DNA from: Neurospora tetrasperma FGSC 2508
Taxonomy: Eukaryota; Ascomycota; Sordariomycetes; Sordariales; Sordariaceae
Direction of reading: 5' to 3'
DNA length: 64,000 bases
NCBI RefSeq assembly: GCF_000213175.1
Contig: NW_009799179.1
Span: 2,465,744-2,529,743 of the forward strand
Both the position numbers and the translations under genes were made by a program. The notes under the pieces were generated by a model. It was given only the letters and a program-made list of their open reading frames with translations, was not told the origin of the DNA and made no database searches. Positions within the stretch are counted from its first letter, which is position 1. Every line of letters begins with the position of its first letter. Positions 1 to 12,395 of the stretch are shown one piece after another.

Positions 1-722
1 TAGGGGGGTTTTGGTGGACGTGAAGTTGTCGAGGAAATAACGCTCGTAGCTGAATTCGTACTTGGCGAGGGAGGCGTCAGGGTCGAAGTAGACAAACCAA
101 TGTTCTTCGAAGCGAGCTGAGGGTGAAGCCGTTGTGAATTGTCCGGTTCGACCATCGCTTTTGACAATGTAGTCGCCCAATATATTGCCGGCGGTGTCGG
201 CTTGCGTGCGGGTGAGGCAGTGGGAAGGGCAGAAGCAGATGATCCTGGACATGTCGAAGTGGTATTGGTCGGATTGGCTGATGATGCTGTCTTCGACGCC
301 GTCTTGGGCGTCATATTGTCGCAGGACCTCGGTGACGAGGATGGATAACTGCGTAGCGCGTAGCCTGCCGTTTGCAGTGGTGATCAGTTGCTGAGCAGCG
401 ATCTCGAGATCCATGGTATGAGGTGCAGGATGTCCCAGGCGGGGGCTCTGACTAGAGCGCCATCGAAGCTGCTGACGTCGTCCTGGATCTCTCTCAACCC
501 CTGGCGGCCTCCGATCATGCATGCTGCATACTTGGAGTAGTTTGGTGAGTTGCTGTTGTAACGGGCGACGAGCAGCTTGCCGACTACAACTGAGCTATGC
601 AGCGCTCGGTAGCGCCAGTCGTAGAGTCGCGCTGGCGTCACCCAGGATAGATCATTTCCCGCCAAATTGTTACCGCTGTGGCGTTTCCCTTCGCTGATTC
701 CCGGCCAGTTGATGTCACCCAC
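1..722 (-). pseudogene. Unidentified coding relic in two overlapping phases, runs off left edge
   Basis: The minus strand holds two consecutive protein-like open stretches. The first (722 to 384) reads through residues such as DINWPG, WVTPARLYDWRYRAL and CMIGGRQGLREIQDDV, and ends in a stop at 384. The second opens at an ATG at 414 in a different phase and stays open for 138 codons to the window edge, with segments such as HFDMSRIICFCPSHC and HWFVYFDPDASL. The two overlap by about 30 bases with no room for an intron, so they look like one former protein split by a frame change, or a sequencing indel. The first stretch may begin at a splice acceptor (TGTAG) near 746. More coding-like sequence (781-1014, minus) lies upstream, but I could not find a junction that keeps frame. 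I do not recognise the family. The coding character is fairly convincing and the decayed status is inference. Confidence 0.45.
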
Positions 723-1014
723 GAACGAGGCGTTGCCTACAGTGAGAATCTATTGTCCATACGAGAAGCAGATCAAGGAATCAGTCTCCCGTGACCTGAT
801 CCCATAATACGTTGCCGTAGCCCAGCAGAGAGAAGTTGACGACCTCAACGGCGGGGTGATATGTTGTTTCTATGCTGGATAGTAAAGAGTGTAAATTTCG
901 GTAAGCGATAGTGACGTAAAGGTATTCAATGGGGCGTAACATAGATGACCGAAGATGACGGTCACAAATGGTAAGAGGTTGACCACTCCCAGCCGTTTGG
1001 TAACATCGAGGCAA

Positions 1015-2057
1015 GATATGAATGACATTTCAACGTAACGCTTCCTGGCTGAAGACGTTAAGCTTGCCGCCGTATATGATGACCAGATGTCTCTCGTCAG
1101 CGACTGACAACCTCAACAATCGTGCTTAAGTAAGATGTTTTGGGCAATATTGTGGCAGTTAGGGTAAGTACTGCGATTGGGAGTTGATGAGACCTGGTGG
1201 GGCTGATGTTGCTCCGTAAAGCTGACAATGCCGACGATGGCTGGATCAACGAGAAAAAGTAACGAGCAATGATCAAGGTGCCGGACTCGACAAGGTTGGA
1301 ATATGCCGAATATATTCGGAACCGGTACTGATCTAGCCCGAAGAATTGTGCAGAAGGGTAACATGGTCTGCACGACTTTCCCAGGCTGACGGTCCCGTGT
1401 CGTCAAGAGATCGGTTATCCTCCATCCCTGGAGCCGGGCTAGCGTACTGGAGGCACTGGCCCGAGGATACGGAAACGAGTGGGTGACATGTGCAAGAGAT
1501 GCGGCAAAGGCTGTCCGTTGATATATGCAGTGAACTGACAGCAAGCCCAATACCTCTGACTGGATCTATGGTTCCAGGGGTTTACCATCAACTGGCCATC
1601 GAAAGGTCGAAAAGGGCAGTGTACTGGTATAGAAAGAGCAAGTGATGATTATGATAAGAACAACAAAAGACAAACATGAGAGCAAAAAGAAAGAAGAAAA
1701 AAGAACAAAAAGAACAAAACCACACATAATAAAAATCAAGAGGTATCGCAAGGAAGTGATTCGAGAGGTATGGCTTGACTATCTGTATACAAGGACATGC
1801 CAGTCACTGGACAAGCAGCCTCTTTGTCATATACCTCCGAGGAACATAGTCAAGCGTGACTCTGGTCTCAGTGGGCAACATTGTTCGGGACGCCATACCG
1901 CCGTAATAAACATTTACAGAAGCATTAGAAGGTGATCGCTCAAAGTCGTTCAAACCGAGTGTCCTGCCTCGGTTGATCCATCATGACTTTTTCGCAGTAG
2001 GGGCATTACATCAACGCACTCCTTTCGTCAGTCCTCCTCCGTCCTCCCAGGTCCCAA
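1015..2057. other. Intergenic, no gene recognised
   Basis: No reading frame here has convincing protein character. The stretch 1640-1740 is strongly purine-rich on the plus strand, with runs of AAAGA and AAGAA. The rest includes the probable 3' flank of the DUF3237 gene, whose stop codon is at 2058. Confidence 0.5.
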
Positions 2058-3646
2058 TCAGTTGACGCGGTAGGCGTCGTAGACGATCTCGGCGCCGCGG
2101 CGGCAGCCACTGCCGACCCAGACGCCGCTGTTGAGCTCCTCGTAGCGCTCATCGCCCGTCTCAAGCTTCAGGGTGACACGCAGCTTGTAGCGGTTAGCTG
2201 CAACGTTGTCTGCGGCAACCGGGTCTTGGAGACGCTCCATGATCTCCTTCTCGCCGACCCACCAGCCCTCGACCTTACAGATGATTAGGGCAGGATGGTC
2301 GTCGTTGGTCTGGATCAGGTAACGGGCATCGATCTTCGTCTCTGTTTCCTTAAAAGAGGTCTGAGTATCTTGACCGTTGGCCTGCAAAAGAGCACGAGAT
2401 GTTAGCATGAGAAATGTCATTACCAAGCTGGGCCAGTCAATGGATGGACGGCATTACGTACCAGGACATTGCCCTTGCCCCAACGACCAGCCCATTGGCC
2501 ACCAATGCAAGAGATCCAGCTCTGACGGCCATAGGTGCCGTTGCCAATGTTGATCTTGGGCTTGACCCGGATGCTCATACGGAAGTCAAGCTCAAGAGTG
2601 GGAGTGGGCAGAGCGAGCGAGGCAGCAACATCGTCATCGTCGAAGTGGTGCAGGAGGTTGTTGGCCGGGATCCTATCCTTCATGGTGGCCTGGTAGCCAG
2701 GACACTGGAGCAGATGCTCGCGCTGGCGGGACGTGTTCTTCGCACGCACTTGGTTGCAGTAGATGCATTTGGCGGACAGGCACTTGTCACCCTCCTTGGC
2801 CTGGAACTCGACAAAGGCCGCATGCACCTCTGCAAGAGGAATCTCGGGCAAGTTGGGGTTGGTCTGCTTGGTCTTCTGGCGCTTGGCGGGAGGAGCACTC
2901 GATGCACCAGACATGGGACGAATGTGCTGGGGAATAGGGGTTCCGGTGCCATGGGGGGTGCTCGTGCCGTTAATACGAGCATTGGGGGTGAAGCCCAGAT
3001 TGGTGTGCTGGTGAGGGTCCAGGGACGTGGGCTCGGGATAGACACTGGACGCGCCGGCAGTAGTAGCGGCCGGATGCTGGTTCTGCATTTGGGAACCGGC
3101 TGTCAGGTTGGCGTTGTTACCGCCGGTGTCCTGGCCGGGACCGTGGCCATGACCGTGGCCGTGACCGTGACCGTGACTGTGACTGCCAGGACCATGAGAG
3201 ACGACGCCGCCGCCGTGGCCGCCCGAGACGTGGGCGGTGGAGCCATCATGACTCTGCGCATGCTGCTCCAGAGAAGACTTGATGGCAGCAGCGGCCTCGG
3301 GGTGCTGGGCGAGGTACTGGGTGCACTGAGCCAGATGCTGCTTCTGCCTGGTGGTGTTCTTTGCGCGGACTTGGTGACAGAAGAGGCATTGAACTGACAT
3401 GCACTTTTCGTCTGCTTGGTGGAGCCATCCAGAGACGAGTCAGCCTTGATCATCATTCATCGGCGACAGGTGGTGTATGGTACTGTCACCGATAGTATCA
3501 AATGTAAGATGTAACAACGCGCGATTGGTAACGATCGCGGTAAGGATGGCGGGCGGTAAGGATGGCGTAACGGGGAGGGTGAAAATACCTGCGTTGCGGA
3601 ATTCCATGAACGCGCTGTGCACGTCCGCCTCGATAGGCCTCGGCAT
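2058..3646 (-). CDS. Two-finger (BED-like) protein with C-terminal DUF3237 domain
   Basis: My model has three exons (3646-3589, 3411-2462, 2381-2058), with introns of 177 and 80 nt (GTATTT...CAG and GTACGT...CAG), giving 443 aa. The start at 3646 was chosen because exon 1 supplies EADVHSAFMEFRNA, which matches the segment before finger 2 (AEVHAAFVEFQAKEGDKC). The module is therefore an internal duplication. Fingers at about residues 28-49 and 235-256 share the pattern C-x2-C-x13-H-x3-C with a QVRAKNT core, which resembles BED/zinc-ribbon DNA-binding fingers. Between them lie a His-Gly repeat (about 96-110), a Pro/Thr/Gly-rich linker and a basic PAKRQKTK stretch (about 194) that could be a nuclear signal. 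Residues 287-443 match the DUF3237 fold family (LELDFRMSIRVKPKINIG, then DARYLIQTNDDHPALI and SGVWVGSGCRRGAEIVYDAYRV at the end). DUF3237 has no settled biochemical role. The finger-DUF3237 combination suggests a nuclear DNA-binding protein, but the function is unknown. Confidence 0.88.
3094..3190 (-). repeat. In-gene short repeat encoding His-Gly tract
   Basis: A near-tandem 6/12-bp word (GGCCATGACCGT and variants on the plus strand, about 3139-3182) encodes alternating His and Gly in the linker of the DUF3237 protein. It is in frame, so length changes would alter only the number of HG pairs. Confidence 0.6.
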
Positions 3647-6600
3647 GGTCGCTTGTCTGTCTGTGAGGTGGAAAAACGGCGAGACTGGATGCTGAGGCTG
3701 GGCGGCCGGAAAAAAAGAATTGGTAGAGGGTGCTTGGTTCGAGGTTTGCAACCCCAAGGACTTGTCCAAACACCTCAGTTGTTGCGCGGTGGAAAGAAAT
3801 TGCACGTCACGCACGGGACGGTCACCAGCACAATACCTCAGCGCAGCTAACAAAATGCGCGGGCAACGGCAGGCATTTGGCACGGTCCCTGCTAAGGCAG
3901 GTGAATGGAAATTTTGGAATTACCTTGACGCGGACTGTCCGTAATGTCGCACAAGAGGATATCTCATTGGCTATTCATTGTCAAGGGTATCCACAAATTA
4001 AAGTTGCTGATCACTTCCTTAGCCTCACAATAGTGTTCCCCGCACTTCTTGAACCGCCGTACAGAAGCGTAGAACCCCTAGAGACGGCGGCCCTCGTGAA
4101 ATGGTCCCCTGCGAATCTCCGGGCCGGCAAATCCAGGGCAAGCCAGAGGCTGTGACTCCTTCTCAGACTTCACTTCTGCCTAGGAGGTATCGACGTCATT
4201 TTTTAGTCCAGTCCCGTCACAGCAAAGAACTTCTGGAAGCTGCTTGACGTCTGAGGAAGTGCTTTTGGTATTCAATCGCTAGTATCCAGTCACTTCACTG
4301 TACCTCAAGTGGACCTAAATGGTACCCGTCCACCATGTAGGCTAGAAACGCCTCAGACTCTCGACCACGCCAAGGGGGAGAAGACGATTCTAGTCCTGAC
4401 GAGCATGCCTGCCGCTAAATGTTGACACAACAACCGGAAGCAGGCATGGGGTGAGTGGATACGGGGAAGCCCATCTCGAGACGGGATAGACCCATCAGAA
4501 GACTCAAAGATAGACCCACTGAGACAACCAACGGCAGAATTTCCACGTGGGCTCGTAGGATACTTGAATCACAAATATCTCAAGGGCACGGTAGCCCTAC
4601 TACGCTGCCTGCCGCCCGGAAAACAAATGGCCTTCATCACCGGCTTATAATTCTACACGGTAGTGATTCTCTGAAGACCGAGAAAGTCCATTAGCAATGC
4701 CGGCCGGTCAAAGCGACCTCTATCTACCTACCTATATTACCAACCACTTCCTCATACAAAAACGACGATCACATCCTCCTCGCGCAGCCTGATCATCCTA
4801 ACATGAGAATGCCACCAGTAAACTTGTGAAGTACATACAGTAAAGGCAGGAACTACCAGAAGGCTTTGATGAAGAAAGCTAAAGCTGAATACGATACATC
4901 CTTAGGAAGTTGGTTACCTAGCTTGAACCTTTTAGGCTGTGTGTTAGGGGGTTTCCGATTTCAGCTTCCTTCTATGTCTGCTGATTAATGACAAAGGCCA
5001 AACCCTGGCGTGAATGTGTCGACTTCGGAACATACGAACTGATGTGATCTTTTGGGCTTCTTGACGGTATCCTTGTGGCGCCAGGACGGGCTAGCATAGG
5101 CCCCATCCAAGGTATCAAACAAGCAAGCTCTCAAACCGGCACCGAACTCCACTGTATGCTGCCCTCATGCAAAATGCTTATTGTGAAGAGACCTGCTAGT
5201 GTCCATATTTCGCTTGATTTTCCGCATCTATAAGGCTTGATGATGCATCTCTTTCATTTGATCGGAAGCAAACCCGCGTTTAAGAACCGTTTTTGAGGCT
5301 TATCTACCGCTAGAGAAGGACCAAAGGTGAAGTATTGATGCACCGCCATTCGAACGTCTGACGACTTTATTGTTGACACCGCATTATCCACAACTTTGAC
5401 AGAGGATCCGAACATGCTAACAAAACAGGGACCTACGCACATTGCAATATCTGTTCTCAACCCGACTGAAGGTGGGATATCTATGACGAAGCAAGACCAT
5501 AACTGTAGGTAACCTAGGATTAAAGACAAAAGTGAACTGGATCTGCCCTAGAATTACTGATAAACAGTTTGGGGCATGGCTTGGATCGGAGGTCCTACAC
5601 TAGCGGAAACCAGAGCAATACGGCGTGCTTTCCCTACCTAGTCTTGGTCAGGCCTGAAGATGTATAGAGATACTGTACGATATTGTACTCCGTTGAGATT
5701 CTCTCCCCCAGTATGTCCTAAACGGTCATACTAATCGAGGGTTCGAGTAAGGGGTAACGGGTGTTAGATGGAACACCTAGAAGAAAAACTACTGTAGCGT
5801 AAGTACTTAGTTGACCGATATGCCCTGCTCACCAGCCTGCCCATTGCAACCACTGGCGGTTCTAGATACATTATGATGCATGCACACATCAAACACTTGT
5901 AGACTGCTGACCTTTGGGGGTATTCGCGGTCCGGGTCGTTTCGGAGGAGGAGGTTTTGGTCCTATACCTATGCAGGCATCTCGAAGCGTGGTATGATGAT
6001 GCCACCCATGGGATTTAAACTTCGATGAACATGGTGGGACAAAGGGAAAAAAAGATTAGATCAATAGAGAAGAAGGCAGTTACAGCTTTAATAGCACAAT
6101 AAAACCTGGAACCTGATGTCCAATGTGGATGAGTAGCTCATGACATCGAGTTTTGCCTGGATCTGGTAGCTTTCACTCACTACAGTCACTCTCCTTTTAC
6201 TAGCCAGCCACGAGCTCCGCATTCCTTCGGAAAATCAAATGTCACTGTTTTGTGGCAACCCTTCCGAGGTCCGTTGGTTTTGGGTACGGCCCGCGAAGTT
6301 TCTATGGTAAAAGCCGAATCATGGGGAAAAGTCCACCGTAAAGATTTTCATGAGACCTGCTAGTACCGCAACTAAGTGTGCCGGATCGTCCCGTCACATC
6401 CGGTCAGCTTAAACGCGTGGGGGATCTATCGTCCTGTGCATTGTTAATCCACGTTGGGGGTAGAGGTAAGGTTATCTTGGAGCCGGAAATGAGAGATGTT
6501 GCAAGATGAATGCAGGAGCTTATCTCCTTGGTGATGAGAGAATCTTCCAAAATGGACTCCCAAAGACCTCTAACAACTGGGCGATGTGTTGTCTAGCATG

Positions 6601-8237
6601 ATATAGCGTGTGTTAAATCAAACCTGGAGGTAATTTCAGACTTAAGCTTGATGTTCACACCTTCTGTGTCCTCTCAAAACACCTGAGCATTTGAAGCTCG
6701 TCCTGTACACCCGCGACCTCATGGCGAGCGAGATCCTTAGTGTTGATGTTGGTGCCAATCCGTTACTGACACTATAACCTCCGCCAATGTTGACAATATG
6801 TGACTTCTGGTGTTGATTTTCCTCGAAGGGACTTACGTATCGATAAGGTATGGATCCTGCACCCTATCGAGTTTTCAGAACCCATGTCGTTTCGCAGAGC
6901 CGCAACCCACGAAACCTGCATGTGAGGTGGATTTTCGCTTCGTTCTTCCGAAGGTCCACATCTTTTGTTTTAGGGCCTTGATCCCTCACATCGTGAAGTA
7001 TAGATCCATAGCAGATCACACTGTGTATGGAAGTCGTCGACCTTGGCAGACATGGAGTCATGGCAATACGAAAGTGACTTTACTGCAAAGTGAGGTGATT
7101 TGGAGCCATGACTGTCCAGCTCGTTCGGCTGGTTTCAGGTTGCGAATTTGGTGAACTGATACTGCCCGTCTTTAGTGTCGTAATGTTGGAACCAGCGAGG
7201 CACTGACAGATGACTACAACTCCAGCTCATGAAAAGTACACAGCGTTAATACTGAGTGTCGGAGAACCATTTGCCACGGAGCAGCGCCGTCAATGATCCA
7301 GCAACTTTGCTATATTGTTCTTTTCATAACCCTTTGGACCCTAAACTCAAAGAAACCGAGAGGAGGCATTTTCTGAGAGCTTTCGTTGAAGCATCCCCAT
7401 AGTGCTCAGTAGAGACACAGACTGGGAGGCTGAACTGTGGAGGCACGTACCGAAGCGAAAAAGAACCTCCAACGAACTGTTGTGAGCGACAGCGAGCTTG
7501 GCGCTCGTGAACTGCCAAGTTCGCTATCAATTAGTTGCGTCAGCCCGTGGGCGCGACGGCCCGAGGATAACCAAAACTCAAGCCCAAGCCGAGCTGCCAA
7601 CGAAGTGACACCGTTGAAGTGACAGGGTCTATCCAGTCGCGTGGGTCGAGTATTCGCGCAAAGTCGGTCGAGGACAAACCAGCGGCCAGCCGATCGAACG
7701 AGACTGTTCCGAAACGAGCAGCCAATGTGTTGAAGTCAAAGTGGAATGTCAGTGGGCCGTGAAAACAGTTTTATTGAATGATCTCGATGGATATTGCTGG
7801 TTCGCTTGGTCGCGTCGGAGAGAAGCGAGAGAAAAGGGCCGCAGCGCAATTGCGAAGGTGTTCACCGCCGTGCTCGAGTGTTACGGAATATCGAAAACAT
7901 CGGAATGTTGTGTCGTTGGGTCTTCAATGTACATTCCGAGAGTGTGTAAGATCTGGTTTTCATCTGATAGTGATCTGTCACAGTTGTTGCCCTGTGACCG
8001 TCTTGCGAGATTCGAGTGTCGGCTTGGACACTGGGAAAAGATCATGAACTCCAGTGCTACTGTAGAGAACCCGTAGCCAGTGCTAGAGGGGACAGGGTGC
8101 AAGTTATTGGCCGGATCACGTGACCGCAAACACATGCCACACAACACTAGTGTACGTACCTTTAAACCATTGGGCAACCGCAAGGGAAGTTGCTCGGCAC
8201 TACTGTGTAGCTCGGATCCACTCGCTGTCGCGAAGTC

Positions 8238-8240
<3 letters not shown>
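3647..8240. other. Long intergenic region, no gene recognised
   Basis: About 4.6 kb with only short, low-quality open frames (none with recognisable domains, and most without spliceable extensions). The base composition is ordinary, not TA-rich, so it does not look strongly RIP-mutated. Nothing like a tRNA or rRNA was seen. It may contain decayed sequence or noncoding transcripts, but I cannot support either. Confidence 0.45.

Positions 8241-8276
<36 letters not shown>
8241..8276. repeat. Poly-T tract of 36 bases
   Basis: An uninterrupted run of 36 T, followed by AAATTTTGG. If it is an A-tail on the minus strand, the retroposed body would lie to its right (higher coordinates), but no LINE or SINE features or target duplication were recognised there. 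Confidence 0.9.
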
Positions 8277-8283
<7 letters not shown>

Positions 8284-10625
8284 GGAAAATGCAAGGACCC
8301 CGGCTCGCCCCACCGGGGCCTTACGTAATGACTCGTCCGTGACCTCGCTTTATCGATCACGGCGCACATTTGGAATTGTCATAGGCAAGGTCTTCAGTCA
8401 ACTGAACCGTTGCGACTATACGACCAAAAAGATTCACATCTTGACACAAAGGCTCACAGAATGAAGCGCCGAGCTAGATTCGATCAAACAAAAAGACTGT
8501 AACACAAAGCACTGCGATTGCATGTATCCCACCAGATGTTTCGCCGTTGGTGGTGGCGTCTCAGCGGTATTCCTACTCCTCATCTATTCAGCATGATGAG
8601 CCATAAAATTCGTGAGTTCAGGGGTGCGAATTCACAGAGCAGCAGCATCTCGCTGAACAGCAGAGTATCACCGAGCTACACTCTCCTTTACCTACCAAGC
8701 GGCCGCAATCAATAACACAGCAGCAGGCCAATCCGTCGTCGTGTAGGTATTATGTACACAGCCCTATGACACAGTACGGATCCTTACCGAAACGCTTCCC
8801 GCTGCAAATCCTCGTTAGCATTCGTCGTCCGGAGCCGCAATCCGGTCTTGGTCGCTCTTCGGGTCGAGTGGATCGGAGGGTCGGGCCCGGATTCGACAAG
8901 CGGAACGGTAACAAGGCCGCAGGGGTGAGGTCACAGGGCAAAGCGGCCTTATGCCAAGCGGGCCAAAGCGGCACATCCGGGACTCGCCAGTGGTCTCTCC
9001 GTCTCCCGGATGGGGCTTCTTACCATGGCCAGATGCAGCAAGGCAAGTTCCGACCATGCCGGCCATCCAAAAACAAAAATAAAAAGCCAAGGAAACAATC
9101 AACAACGTCGGTCGACAAGCCTTTGAGTGTGTAGGCATAATCCCAGCGGTTGACATTGAGCACCAGCCAAATTAGACGCGCAAATATGGAGTTGATGGAG
9201 GGGCCAACTCCGAAGTCATTTGTTGCGAACGCCGAAGCTATTGGCGGGTATGCAGTCCGGATGGAACTGTATACATCTGAAGCAGCCGCTAAGGAGGCGC
9301 GAGAGAACGCTGCTTTACCGTCCTCATCACCTCCCCTGAAACCTCTTTCACCGATTTCACCTCTCACTGTATCATGGGAGCAATGACCTAGTGGGCCTTG
9401 AGGTTTGGTGAGAAAGTATCCCCTCTCACGGTCAAGCGTCCACTTCCTCGTGGGATGCCACTATTCGAAACGAAAGTTCCCCTATCAACAGTGAACCGAG
9501 AGGAGAAGAAGCTCGAAAATCCGACAATCCGATGATGCTGAATCGAGTGATAAAGGCATCACGGATTCCAAGCAAGAACCTACTTCCTCTGTTCAGTTGG
9601 GTATCGATCAGGATACGTACAATTGGGATTCATCGCCAGTTCTGGCCATTGCGGTGACACTGGAGTATTAAAACAGGTCGAGGGTTCAAAGGGGCGAACG
9701 AGTTCGTCGCGTCTTTGAGAACTTCGCGATGCCGAGCCTCCCGGCCAATCACTTCCTTTCCCGCCTGTAAAACTGGGGCCGAACTCGGCCGGTTCCAGCA
9801 AACGTGGAATGACCTGCACAAGAGTTCGACACCAGCAATCTCTTCTTGGCAATCCTCATGATTGTGGCAGCTGGCTGCATGACGATTTTGACTCGATTGG
9901 GATGACTGTTCCCAAAGTCTTTGTTTCAAGGGGCCCACCGTCGCCACCAGGGACATGGCGATGACCATCAGGAAGGACTGTCCGCCGCAATGGCGACAGC
10001 ACCTATCTCAGCCCATTGGGCACTTTCATTGGTTAGTTCTGGGTCACGCCGTAGGGCGTCAACGACGTACCGCGAGATATGCTCGCTGTAAGAAGCGAGT
10101 CCGTGATGGTACAATACAGAAGTACCTACACCTACCCCTACGCAGCAGACAGTACGTACCTGCCGTATAACCACGACGGCGAGAGCACGAGGCTCTTTTG
10201 TTTATGATCTACGCAAGGGTGGTAGTGAGATTCCACATCATGCAGATTACCGAGTAAGCCCGAACCAAGGGCGAGGACGGTACGCGATAGACGATGAGAA
10301 TATCTAGGGAGATGGAAAACATATAATATTACGGACGGGCCCTTCCCCGGACGAAAGTGGTCCTCGCTACTCTATAGCAGATAATCAACACAGATTGACC
10401 GTCCAGTGGGGGTCATCTTTCATTTTCTCTTTCAGTCTCTCTCAGATTTTCCAGTGTTTACACCCCGTTGCATGGTAAACCACCAACCGGATCGATCGAT
10501 TTACCCCTGAGCCGAGCCGGATATCTTAATCACCAACAATACGACCGTTGTCGACAACAGTCTAGCCCTCTTTCATTCAACAACAAGCTTTTGTTATAGT
10601 AGCACCAACACCACAAGACATCGCC
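8277..10625. other. Intergenic, probable MFS gene 5' flank at right end
   Basis: No gene recognised. The last 200 bases before 10626 are rich in CT and CA runs (TTTCATTTTCTCTTTCAGTC near 10419 and CAACACCACAAGACATCGCC before the ATG), typical of a fungal 5' leader for the transporter gene that follows. Confidence 0.5.
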
Positions 10626-12395
10626 ATGGCGACAACGCAAGCAGCGCCCACGGCGGCTGGGGCGCCACAACCGCCCAAGGAAAAGATCCCCGAAGGAGGA
10701 GAGACACAACAGGACTACAAGCTCGTCACATTTGCGGAAGGAGACCCTGGAAACCCAAAAAACTGGTCGAAAGGGTACAAGTGGTACTGTACCATGGTGG
10801 TCGCCATCACCTGTTTCGTCGTCGCCTTTTGTTCCTCCGTCATCACTGCCGATGTCGACAGTGTAGCTCACGAGTTCGGCATCAGCCACGAGGCTGCTCT
10901 CCTCCCTATTACCGTCTTCGTCGTTGGTTTCGGTGTTGGTAAGTTTCTCCACCTGGGAAGAAGAAAACATGGAACCATTTCGGTTATCCTCCGAGATCTA
11001 ACATGCTATGACACAGGTCCGATGGTTTTCGCTCCGCTTTCCGAAGTCTATGGAAGACAGATCATCTATGGCACAACGCTTCTCCTCGCCGTCGTCTTTA
11101 TCATTCCTTGCGCCGTTTCCAAGAATATCGGCACACTCATTGTCTGTCGCTTAATCGACGGTATTGCCTTTTCCGCGCCCATGACCCTGGTCGGTGGTAC
11201 TCTTGCCGATTTGTGGAGGAATGAGGAGCGTGGTGTGCCCATGGCTGCCTTCTCTGCTGCTCCTTTCATTGGTCCTGCTAGTAGGTTTCCGTACTATGAA
11301 TCCCTTTTGTCCACTGTCCTCGAATACCTATCTCTAGTATGGTAGCAAATACTGACTTGGTAATCCTCAGTTGGTCCTCTCGTCGGTGGTTGGCTCTGTC
11401 TCGCTGGCTGGCGCTGGCTCTACTGGATCCAGCTCATCCTGGCCTTCGTCGTCTGGGTCCTCATTTCCTTTACCGTCAAGGAAACCTACGCCCCCACTAT
11501 CCTCGGACGCCGGGCCGCGAAACTCCGCAAACAGACAGGTGACAACTCGTACGTGTCCGAGGGCGATCTGGACCAGCGTCCCTTCTCGGAGCGCATGAGC
11601 GTCTTCCTGATTCGGCCCTTCCAGCTCTTGTTCCGCGAGCTCATCGTGCTACTCATCTCGCTCTACATGTCCGTCCTCTACGGCCTGCTGTACATGTTCT
11701 TCGTCGCCTACCCCGTCGTCTTTGAGGGAGGCAAGGGCTACTCGCACGGCCAGACGGGCCTTATGTTTATCCCGCTCGCCGTCGGCGTCATCTGCTCTGC
11801 GCTTTGCGCCCCCTTGGTTAACAAGCACTACCTCAAGCAAGTCCAGAAATACAACGGCAAGCCCCCCGCCGAGATTCGTCTGATCCCCATGATGGTCTCG
11901 TGCTGGTTCATCCCCATCGGCCTCTTCATCTTCGCCTGGACCTCGTACCCGCGCCTGATCTGGGTCGGCCCCTGCCTCGCCGGCTTCCCCATTGGGTTTG
12001 GTTTCATCTTCCTCTACAACTCGGCCAACAACTACCTCGTCGACTCGTACCAGCACCAGGCTGCCTCGGCGCTTGCCGCCAAGACCTTTATTCGTTCCTT
12101 CTGGGGTGCCGGCACCGTCTTGTTCACGGAGCAAATGTACCACCGCATGGGCGACCAGTGGGCCTCGACCTTCTTGGCCTTTTTGGGTTTGCTGTGCTGT
12201 CTAATCCCCTTTGGTTTCTGGAAGTTTGGTGCTCGCATCCGCCAGAGATCCAAGTACGCTTTTGGCGGCGATGACGTGGATGGCTCGCAAACTTCGGATA
12301 TTGAGAACCAGAAAGACGTTGTCGATCCGAATGCGCCGCTTGTTCGTGATTCGTTGGCGTTGGAGAGGGCGAGGTCTTATGTTAGCAACCCTTAA
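10626..12395 (+). CDS. MFS multidrug/polyamine-type transporter (DHA1 family)
   Basis: Three exons (10626-10938, 11017-11280, 11371-12395) with introns of 78 and 90 nt (GTAAGT...CAG and GTAGGT...CAG) give a 533-aa plasma-membrane antiporter, the usual length for fungal DHA1 (12-TM) drug:H+ antiporters. The hydrophilic N-terminus ends in GDPGNPKNWSKGYKWY, the diagnostic lead-in to TM1 in this family. The loop 2-3 motif A appears as PLSEVYGRQ. The TM5 region reads AFSAAPFIGPAIGPLVGGW, matching the antiporter motif C. About six further membrane segments follow a central charged loop (residues about 225-275). The ATG at 10626 is preceded by ACATCGCC, a good fungal context. The family exports drugs, polyamines or self-made toxins with proton exchange. 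The substrate here cannot be told, and no biosynthetic gene is adjacent. Confidence 0.93.

Noticed and set aside
2414-3397. 327-codon plus-strand open frame
   Set aside because: It is the exact antisense of the finger-DUF3237 exon. The minus frame has domains and splice sites, the plus frame has neither.
8241-8276. Poly-A tail of a LINE or SINE on the minus strand
   Set aside because: No reverse transcriptase, tRNA-like head or target duplication was found beside it.
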